Notes under the pieces: model-generated
What the model saw: only the letters and a program-made list of their open reading frames with translations
Databases searched by the model: none
Told to the model about the DNA's origin: nothing
Program-made: the position numbers and the translations under genes
Part shown: one piece after another, positions 10,581-17,903 of the stretch
How positions within the stretch are numbered: position 1 is the first letter of the stretch
How the letters are laid out: the number at the start of each line of letters is the position of its first letter
Assembly (NCBI GenBank): GCA_037447655.1
Contig: JBBHKE010000001.1
Span: 1-58,478, forward strand
DNA from: Zygnema cylindricum
Lineage: Eukaryota > Streptophyta > Zygnematophyceae > Zygnematales > Zygnemataceae
Length of the DNA: 58,478 nt
Reading direction: 5' to 3'

Positions 10581-11281
10581 CCCTAAGGGTGGACTTCCAT
10601 TAGCGAAAAAGTGGGGTTTTTTATTGACGGCCGTATTGTTTCGTACAGGTTCGTACAAATTTTATTTTTTTTCAACGAAAACAACATTACAGAAAATTGT
10701 CAAATTGTAGGCGTAAATTAGGACCGTCGGATTCAATTATACTTTTTATCCGTGACGCCACGTCACCAACCCTACAGTTTGCTAAGAGCGTGCACAAGGA
10801 GGACAACTCTCAAATACATAACGTGTAAAAATATGTCGCGTGGAAAAGGTAAAAACAATCCACCATGAGCGCGCGCGTATGTGCGTACACGTCGTGTTGT
10901 TTTTGAAGATTTAGTTTCGTTCGTACGTGAAATTTGGTGCGCACGCGACGTTTCGTGCGTATATGTTTACCTAATGTAATGTGGAGGTTTGAACAGATTT
11001 GCAGTTCGGGGGAGTAAGTGTACAAGTTGAATTAATGCGACGTAATGAACAAATTGAGTGGTACAGAATGCGCTGGGAAATGGGCGGGGGATCGCGAAGC
11101 GATCCGATATGAAATGTTTGAAAGATTTGAATATGTACGCCGATGGTCCGGAGCGTCATATTTGGATTGATGTACTTTATTTGCGATAGGCGGCATTTGT
11201 CCCAAATGACGCGTACTTTTCATGTGACACGTCACATTTAGTACAAATGACACGGTTACGGTACGGTTAGATTTGGATAAC
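10581..11281. other. Non-coding, degenerate repeat sequence
   Basis: It begins with a CCCTAAGGGTGGACTTCCATTAG-type motif that recurs near 14866 and 53414 and, reversed, near 54447-54470. This suggests another decayed inverted-repeat family. No gene is seen. Confidence 0.4.
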
Positions 11282-11410
11282 ATGACGTCGATTCGTCAAG
11301 TGGATTTTGAGACCACGCGGCGCGACATCGAGGGTGTCAAGCAAGAGGTACGGACGGTGGGCACCAGAGTTTTAGGTGAACTGCTTAGCTGCAGTACAAT
11401 AGGTTTAGAT

Positions 11411-11420
11411 NNNNNNNNNN
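11411..11420. other. Assembly gap (10 N)
   Basis: Ten undetermined bases. The true gap length may differ. Confidence 1.
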
Positions 11421-11440
11421 GAGCAGGAGAAGGTGAAGTC

Positions 11441-11692
11441 TCCGCCTTGTTTTTCTTTTCCTTTTCTCTTCTCATAACTTTCTCTCAATGCATCTCTGCT
11501 TATCCCTCTGGTTTCTATCTTCTTTCTTCCCTCCCTATTCATACATATATCTGTTTTCTCTCTCTTTCCCCCTCTTTCACTCTCTCCTCTTCCCACTTTA
11601 TGCACTCCTTAATTTTTATTTTTTTACCTCTCCCCCTCTTCCTCCCCCTCACCCTCCTCTCATCCTCTACCTTTCGCTGTTATCACTTCTAG
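11441..11692 (+). other. Long polypyrimidine tract ending in a 3' splice-site-like TTCTAG
   Basis: About 250 bases are overwhelmingly C and T, ending ATCACTTCTAG at 11692, directly before an open acidic reading frame. This matches the form of an intron 3' end, but it could be simple low-complexity sequence. A purine-rich counterpart lies at about 16260-16620. Confidence 0.5.
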
Positions 11693-11936
11693 GGAGGAAT
11701 TTGACGAGGAAAAAGAACCCGATGGAATGATTTTACATGGAGAGCTTCCCTCCTTTCTTGAAACTAAAGAAATTACGGAAAAAGAAGGGTCAGAAAAAGA
11801 CAAAAACATTGAAGTGGAAGAGGACGAGGTCGAGATTTTGGTCGACCAAGTGTCTTCTCAAAGAGGGAATAAGAGGAAGGTGGAGGAAGAGGGATTGGAG
11901 AATGAGGACAAAGAAGGGAAGAGGACAAAATTGTGA
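11693..11936 (+). CDS. Candidate terminal exon of an acidic, possibly nuclear protein
   Basis: From the AG at 11691-11692 a frame is open from 11694 to the TGA at 11934-11936, about 80 codons. It includes an internal ATG at 11727. Its product is very rich in Glu, Asp and Lys and contains two basic clusters (GNKRKVEEE and EGKRTKL) like nuclear localisation signals. I recognise no domain. A possible upstream coding segment starts with ATG at 11282, but a gap of Ns lies between and the obvious donors there (11348, 11357, 11376) do not give the right phase. Therefore the gene model is only suggestive. Confidence 0.35.
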
Positions 11937-13559
11937 GAGGTTTAGTGATGGTAGTTTCGGAAACTAAGCGGAAATTTTGGGGTGGTGGAAGGGAGAGGGA
12001 GAGGGATAGGGAGTGAGGGGGAGGGAGGGAGAGGGAGTGTTCATAGAGGTAAAAGAACCATTTTTGGATGTACTTCGAAGGTAAAAGTAGTTAGGAGTTG
12101 TTGTACTGAAAGAAAATTGGAGGTTTAAACATAGTTTTTTCTCTCGAGCGTTGTCATCAGTGTTCTTTCGGTTTCTTAGTCGATTTTTGTGTGAAGTTAT
12201 GGAATTTTTCCTAAGTCTCAATAAGCTCCTTCCCGGTAATTTTTTTCAACTTTGAATTCTTCTTCCAACTTTTATTCGGTTTTTCAATTTCTACATGGAA
12301 AATCGCGTAAATTGAGAAGGTAGATTTTTGATGGGAGAGAGGGGCAGTTTTTAGTTCACTTTCTCAAGTTGAAATAAACCAAAAAGGTCTTTTCAGGATT
12401 GGTACATAGCTGGTATTGAGTTTTACCCAATTTTCATTCAATAATCATTTTATTTATTTTTTGTTTTTTTGGTGCAAATTCGGAAGTCAAAATGTGAAAA
12501 TGTAACGTTTCAAAGTAAGGGTAGAAGGATAATGGTGTACCTTTTATGACATGGAACCAGTTTGGTCTCTTTTTGTTATTTTGCCCTTTTCTGTATGTCA
12601 GTTTCTTTCGCAGTCTTTTTTTCTAAGTTCGTTTACCCCCGTGTTTGTTTTTTCATTTCAGTTTTTTTACGCCTCTTTCTTTTGTTCCCATGTACGAGGA
12701 TTACCATCGAGCTTCCTTAATAAATTTCAGTATTTCGTTTACATGTGCTACGAGTTTTTTATCGCTGAATAAATTTTTGGTTGTTTTGTTCGGTTTTCTC
12801 TTTGTGCAATTCCACCGTGATTTCGTGGTGTGATATGATTATGGTAATTTTTTTGTGTTTATTGGATGCACTTCCAAATTTTCCTAGTTTTAAAGCACAA
12901 AAACGGGAAAAACCTAAAAGTAAGATTTGAAAAGGGGGAGTAACCTGGAGAAGAACGAAGGGTGAGGGAAAGAAGAATGACCTTACCGCACATTTTACAT
13001 GTGTGAACCACCCTGAAAAGTCAATAAAGAGCACATCTTGTTGGAGATTTTGATTGCAAGATCTTTGCGCCGACGTCCTAAACAACAGACAAAAGAAAGA
13101 AACCTATTTGTTTACTGATTGCAGAAGCTTAAAAACCGAGTATCGCATCCTATATCCAATTCGGAAGTAGCAATAAATTTGCCAGTTTACTACGAAGCAA
13201 AAAAGAGAAGAAAAAAACCTTTATCTCTACAGCAAACCCGACAATTCACTGGCTTTTTAAACAGTTTCATCTCCGAGTTTCAAGTAGGCCCTTTCTATCA
13301 CATTCCTTCTAACTTCATACCTCGACTGTTCTAATTTCCACAAGACGAAAGCTATATCTGCAGTTCGATATTCTCAGCATTTTCTTCAACTCCTTCAACT
13401 CCATACATAAATGATTCTAACTAACGCATCATATCCACTCTCAGTCTCTCTTATCCATTCCTTACACATTCCTCATACATTTTACACACCTAATATCCAA
13501 TATGATACATAAAAGGATATGATACATCAAAGATTCCTCCAACATTGCAAATTTTTCTG
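11937..13559. other. AT-rich non-coding stretch
   Basis: No supported gene. Contains a GA-rich tract (11975-12035) and poly-T tracts. It could include the 3' UTR of the acidic ORF. Confidence 0.4.
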
Positions 13560-13745
13560 CATCATCAGTACCCCTTAGCCTAAGGTAAAATAACCTAACC
13601 TCATCTAACTTCACCTTGCCTGACCTACCCTTAACCCTAACTCTAGAACTTAACCTAATTAACAAACATAACCGAACCTAAACCAAGCCAAATAACCGAA
13701 CCGAACTAGCCAAATAACCGAACCGAACTAGTCAAATAAGCCAAA
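13560..13745. repeat. Degenerate CCTAA-like repeats and a short tandem duplication
   Basis: Words such as TAACCTAACC, CCCTTAACCCTAA and AACCGAACC are spaced irregularly, and AAATAACCGAACCGAACTAG occurs twice in tandem (about 13690-13735). The C-rich telomere-like strand is on the plus strand, opposite in orientation to the TTAGGG array at 14358-14466. Confidence 0.6.
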
Positions 13746-13812
13746 AAACTAAAGACATGTTGCCTTGTACGACATCTTTCTAGGCCACATGTGACACATG
13801 TGACCAATTTCC

Positions 13813-14232
13813 CTATGCCACGTCAGCAATAGAAGTGTCAGCATATGCCTTCTCCCAATTTTCCCCCTCAAACTTTCGAATTGTCACAGATTCGATAGTT
13901 CCAGGATCCACACAATGTACGGTCACAGCCACACCATTTGGATTAGATCTCGGTATATAAAAGGCACAAACTCCACACGTGCGACAGAAAAGATGCTCTG
14001 CAGTCATAGTGTTGAAGCGGTACGACGTGAGATTTTCACGGACATACGGTTCTATGTGAAAATCCGTTTTAGGTACAATAAAATGCGTATTACGGCGCAT
14101 GGAACAAATGGAACAAGAGCAGTCCCATGCAATCACGTGTGAGGGAGCTGACACGTGGAAACGTACGGCACGGCAATGGCATCCGCCATAGTGAGTCACC
14201 ATTGGAGGAGAGGGAGTGGGAGAGGAGGCCAT
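13813..14232 (-). CDS. GFA/CENP-V-type zinc-binding protein
   Basis: This intact single-exon ORF of 139 codons has the hallmarks of the glutathione-dependent formaldehyde-activating (GFA)/CENP-V fold: GGCHC (C18, C20), a DCSCSIC cluster (C38, C40, C43) and FCRTCG (C83, C86). In the family the first and last pairs bind a structural zinc and the middle cluster binds the second zinc. All seven cysteines are present, and length is typical for single-domain members. The first Met is followed by a short Ser/Pro tail before the domain, so this start is plausible. Members bind glutathione adducts or have unknown roles, so the substrate cannot be given. It is the best host-gene candidate in the window. 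TTAGGG repeats lie about 125 bp upstream. It is not part of any transposon I can define. Confidence 0.85.
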   Translation of the reverse strand: MASSPTPSPPMVTHYGGCHCRAVRFHVSAPSHVIAWDCSCSICSMRRNTHFIVPKTDFHIEPYVRENLTSYRFNTMTAEHLFCRTCGVCAFYIPRSNPNGVAVTVHCVDPGTIESVTIRKFEGENWEKAYADTSIADVA

Positions 14233-14357
14233 GGGAGGAATAACAGGTAAGCTTAGAGAAACTGTGAGAAGGGTAAGATTAAGGGGAAAAAGTCAAAAGT
14301 TTGAGGTTTAGGGTTCGAATAAGAGTAACTTGACTCCGAAAAGTTTGAAATATGGTT

Positions 14358-14466
14358 TGGGTTAGGGTTAGGGTCAGGGTTTCGGTTAGGGTTTCGGTTA
14401 GGGCTAGGGTTAGGGTTAGGGATAGGGTTAGGGTTAGGGTTAGGGTTAGGGTTAGGGTTAGGGTTA
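14358..14466 (+). repeat. Interstitial TTAGGG telomere-type repeats
   Basis: About 18 units of GGGTTA with some variants (TCAGGG, TTTCGG, CTAGGG, ATAGGG). The last six or more units are perfect. Units are 6 bp, not the 7-bp TTTAGGG usual in land plants. The array is followed by unique sequence on both sides, so it is not a chromosome end here. Confidence 0.97.
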
Positions 14467-15504
14467 AAAAAGTGGGCCAAAGGAATGAAATAAAGAGCAA
14501 AATCTTTTGTGGTATTCACTCTAATATTTCCATAAAAAACAGTGTCGAAAATTGCATGACAAAACTATGATCCGTACCGTTCGACGCCAATAGTAACAAA
14601 ACTTGTGGTTGGATGGTTGAGGCCATGTGGTATGCTAATGGGTTTCGTTGAAGTCATGTATTACGTTTTTCATGTGGTTGACTGTTAATGTGTTTAGATT
14701 GAACGGTACAAAAAGACGAAAAGCAGATAAAACATCCAGGGTGACGTAAGGGATTTGTTTACATAGAACGTAATTGCAATATTCTGCCACGTGGAGCACC
14801 CGCAAACGTAGAGTTGACGAATAACTTCGCGACCAGAAAAAAAATTAAACCAAAGAAAGTCGTTTAAGGGTGAACCTCCATCAGGCGAAAAGTGGGGTTG
14901 TTTACCGGGAAAAAGTGCATTTCCGTACAAATCCAACTCATTGCCGTACAAGGTCGTACTGTTTTTTTTTCTTTTTTTTTAAACATGATTACTGGAGATT
15001 CGTCAAGATTCTCCAAACTTTTGGGCGATAACATCGACCGTCCGATTATGAGTTTTCGAAGCAAAAGGTCACTTCGTCCGGCAAATGAGGACACTAGCCA
15101 TTTACCAGACGTGTAAAACGTAAAATGTCACGTACGAGCCAAGCGCCTTCAAACAGGCGGGAATCAGATACGACGATAACCACCAAAAAAAGTTTGTTGA
15201 AGAATGTACCGTGACGCCTCCACCACCATCCATCGTCAACCGGAATTTGTTACGCCTACTGTCTTCAAGGTTCCGATTTGGTTACGACAAAACAGGAACG
15301 TAGAAATTGTACACAGCTGGTACAACGACAAAACACGAACGTACAAAATGTACATTCGCGTATTATATTTTGCGGCTGGTTGTACGGATACGATTTTAGA
15401 CATTTTGCTTTTGGAATCTTTGACGACGCTCGCTGTCAGAATAGGAATCTACGTGCATCCAATCGAAAGAAAGCACGTACGCGATAGATTCCATTGCTGA
15501 CACG
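14467..15504. other. Non-coding, degenerate DNA-transposon-like sequence
   Basis: At about 14866 it contains an AAGGGTGAACCTCCATCAGG motif related to those at 10583 and 53414, followed by AAAAGTGGGGTTG. No gene is supported; ORFs of 74-98 codons show no recognisable domain. Confidence 0.4.
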
Positions 15505-15640
15505 ACCTGATGGAGAAGTGAACAAAATATTAGTGCCAGTAAACCTATCCGTAACATTACTGTCGGCACCTGATGGAGAAGTGGCCTAAAGGCCTCCTGA
15601 TGGAGAAGTGGCCTAAAGGAAGTGGCCTAAAGGCCTAAAA
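15505..15640 (+). repeat. Short tandem repeats CCTGATGGAGAAGTGGCCTAAAGG
   Basis: The 15-base word CCTGATGGAGAAGTG occurs three times (15506, 15569, 15595). The latter two are followed by GGCCTAAAGG, and a partial unit follows. Confidence 0.8.
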
Positions 15641-15695
15641 CAGGCAAAAGGGAAAAAAGAGTACGCAAAGTAATTGCGACTCATAAAGTACGAAA

Positions 15696-15974
15696 CATAG
15701 TTCAAAAGTAGGTGAAAGTAGGCCCATACAATATGCCTATTGTATGCAAAACATCAAATATGACCTTAAGACCCATATTGTATTCGGACCAAATATTAGA
15801 CCAATTAAAACATTCAGACCAACAAAATTTATTTACACCATCAGATTCGGATGATCGGACGGTCGTTGATCAAAGTAGCGATCTGGGAAAATCACATGAA
15901 AAGCCTATAACACAACTTACGAAAAAGGCGCCGACCAAAGGCCTACCACAAAAAACACCTACTTTTGAACTATG
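15696..15974. mobile_element. hAT-like MITE, CATAGTTCAAAAG family, copy 2
   Basis: 279 bp with perfect inverted ends CATAGTTCAAAAGTAGGTG / CACCTACTTTTGAACTATG. Flanks GTACGAAA (15688-15695) and GTACAAAA (15975-15982) are an 8-bp duplication with one change. It is inverted relative to copies 1 and 3. Confidence 0.85.
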
Positions 15975-16030
15975 GTACAAAACATTCACATCTCCATGTA
16001 CAGGCGTGATGCCAATCTAGGACCTAGACG

Positions 16031-16198
16031 GCCTTTGGTGTATCCCTCAACAAATAAAGAAATGAACAACCAACACAATGGAAATTAAAACAGACAAAAT
16101 CGAGTTTAGAATCAGCCTTTGGTGTATCCCTCAACAAATAAAGAAACAAACAACCAACACAATGGAAATTTAAACATACAAAATCGAATTAAGAGTCG
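16031..16198 (+). repeat. Tandem duplication of about 84 bp
   Basis: Two copies beginning GCCTTTGGTGTATCCCTCAA at 16031 and 16115, differing at a few positions. Confidence 0.9.
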
Positions 16199-16834
16199 GC
16201 CGAAAATAGCACTCAATCATATTATACCCATACCCTGACCTGTCTTTGGGTACAAATAGGGCTTGAAATGAGGACATGAAATGGAAAAATAAGACAAAAA
16301 AGACATATTTAGCAAGAGACAAGGAAAAGGAGAAATAGGGGAGGGGGAAGAGGAAGTCAAAATGAGATAAAAACAAATTGAATGAGAAGGAGAGGGGGGA
16401 GGGGAGTGTAGAGGAGACTTGTTTTGAGGCACAAAAAAGGCTCAAAATTGAGGTTAAAAAAATGGCAAGAGAGAGAGAGAAAGAATATGAGAAGGAAATC
16501 TATTATGGAGTTAAAATTGGGGCTTTAGAATAATAGAAGGAGACTTACTTTAAAGAGGCAAGAGAAAGGGCGGCAAAACTGAGAGGGATGAGAGGGAAGA
16601 GAAGGTGGAGAGGGAGCATTAACGTTTTTCCTAAAATCTTGGCCAGTAGAGCCACATTGTCCCTAAGTAAACCTATCTTCTCCCACCCTATTTTAGAACG
16701 GGACGAAATAACCCCTATCCTTAAAAATCATCCTAACCTTTTTCAAAAATAACTTTGTAAAGCGTGGACTCTAATCCGACAAAAGAATTTAATTGGGGCT
16801 CAAATATAAAGAGTTCAACCACACACAATATGTG
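16199..16834. other. Purine-rich non-coding stretch
   Basis: The plus strand is rich in GA (16260-16620). I cannot support a gene; ORFs here are compositional. Confidence 0.4.
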
Positions 16835-17035
16835 GCAAATGTTGAAATTTATAGATTTCTAGAGTATTTTCTAGGTTTAAATATAGTTTTATAAAAGGAA
16901 AAAGAAAAAGGACGGACAGCCTGCCTCCACCTCCGCTCTCTAGCCCCCATACTTGTTGTAGTCACTGAAGGAAAGAGAGAGAGGTTGATCCATGGCTGCC
17001 TTAGTTCAACAGACAGCTATTTTTAGTAGGTTACT

Positions 17036-17125
17036 AAAAATATACTTGACGGACCAGAGATTTGATCCCGGTACCTGCGGTTCGTCAAATCGACCGGTAG
17101 CGGTCAGCTTTATCCTAATAGACTA
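17036..17125 (-). promoter_or_regulatory. Antisense tRNA-like Pol III module (element A 5' LTR)
   Basis: On the minus strand: A-box TAGTCTATTAGGATAAAGC at 17125-17107 (fits TRGYNNANNNG), a GACCG/CGGTC hairpin, B-box GGATCAAATCT at 17068-17058 (fits GWTCRANNC), and a TTTTT terminator at 17040-17036. The acceptor-like strand GTCCGTCAA pairs with TTGACGAAC upstream of the T-arm. Confidence 0.6.
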
Positions 17126-17666
17126 GGACCAATGCTAAGTGCTATGGTATGTGATAGATATATATTTAGTTCGAAAGGATAAAGTTCATTTAACTAAAAC
17201 TGTTTACGGCGTACATATATACAGTTTTATAAAGTACGTCGTACGACGCTATTTCAAAACGGATACCACGCATTTTATTTCTACATCGGAACAAATATCG
17301 CGCAAGTATTTATTCCGGCCAAGATTACGTTTCGCATATAATCCAACGGTGCACATCATCGCCGAAATCCCGGAGTGGTCACTTTGGCATTTAGTGACGT
17401 GGCATCACCTGGCGCCACGTGGGGAGACATCATTCGGTCGCGGGAATTCCGAGGAACGTACGGATGAGTGGAAAGTATACACGCGTCCACTAATGGCCTT
17501 GTCGTACAGAGGCCGTACAGAAAGTACACCGGCAGTAGTACTTTCTAGTACTATACAGTTTTGTGATTGGTTCGTACAGGCAGTAGATAGGAGCTGTGAG
17601 AGGGAATTAGGAAAAACTAGGACTTAGGAAAATTTAGGTAGATAGTCCTCTCTCTCAGAGAGTTTG

Positions 17667-17673
17667 TATAAAT
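17667..17673 (+). promoter_or_regulatory. TATA box of element A
   Basis: TATAAAT lies in the 5' LTR directly after an inverted repeat CTCTCTCAGAGAG. The equivalents are TATAAAT at 37390-37396 and TATAAAG at 42679-42685 in element D. The copy in the 3' LTR is at 23059-23065. Confidence 0.75.
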
Positions 17674-17701
17674 TGGCATCTTTGCCACCCTATAACTTAT
17701 C

Positions 17702-17754
17702 GCCTGGTTGGCCGTTTTCAGTGATTCTTTTTTTCTACGGACTCAGGGGAGTCC
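17702..17754 (+). promoter_or_regulatory. Twin hairpins in 5' UTR of element A
   Basis: Hairpin 1 GCC-TGGTT-GGC (17702-17712) and hairpin 2 GGACTC-AGGG-GAGTCC (17739-17754) lie downstream of the TATA box and upstream of the primer-binding site. This is where retroelements often keep packaging or dimerisation signals. Both are conserved with covariation in all LTRs of the group. Confidence 0.6.
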
Positions 17755-17888
17755 AGGCTACACAGGGGTGCAGTCAAATTGTCAGTTTGCCTTCTTGGGC
17801 AGCAGTGGTTGTGGCTTAAAGTGGGTTAGTTAAATACTATCTAGAGGCTTCCTGTATTCTGTGGTCCAATGGAGGACACATAATTGCA

Positions 17889-17903
17889 GGTTATGGGCCC
17901 ACC
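17889..17903 (+). other. Primer-binding site: half tRNA-iMet
   Basis: GGTTATGGGCCCACC follows the LTR with no gap and is the reverse complement of GGTGGGCCCATAACC, the anticodon stem-loop of plant initiator tRNA-Met (from established knowledge of that tRNA). Internal half-tRNA priming is known for Drosophila copia and yeast Ty5. The Gag-Pol ATG (17893-17895) lies within it, opposite the tRNA anticodon CAU. Confidence 0.88.

Larger units (their letters stand above)
16840..17888 (+). repeat. 5' LTR of element A
   Basis: Starts TGTTGAAATTTATAG and ends AGAATTGCA-type with T in place of G (ACATAATTGCA). Contains the antisense tRNA-like module, a CACGTG G-box (about 17418), TATAAAT at 17667-17673 preceded by CTCTCTCAGAGAG, hairpins at 17702-17712 and 17739-17754, and a four-codon ORF (ATG 17869, TAA 17881). 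Confidence 0.97.

Noticed and set aside
14253-14570. ORFs of 72-88 codons over the TTAGGG array (all frames open)
   Set aside because: They are repeats of NPNPNP, TLTLTL or VRVRVR produced by the telomeric units, not proteins.
15505-16198. CRISPR-like array or satellite
   Set aside because: Only two to three units, no regular spacers, and a eukaryotic context; these are simple tandem duplications.
17036-17125. A genuine functional tRNA gene
   Set aside because: The boxes and T-arm are tRNA-like, but I could not fold a proper 7-bp acceptor stem together with a 5-bp anticodon stem and 7-base loop with U33 in any copy. I therefore call it tRNA-like only.
17139-17627. 162-codon ORF in the LTR of element A (repeated at 22531-23019)
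   Set aside because: It lies across the antisense module boundary, G-box and U3 region, is not conserved as an ORF in the other LTRs, and starts without context. It is long only because the two LTRs are almost identical and stops are few.
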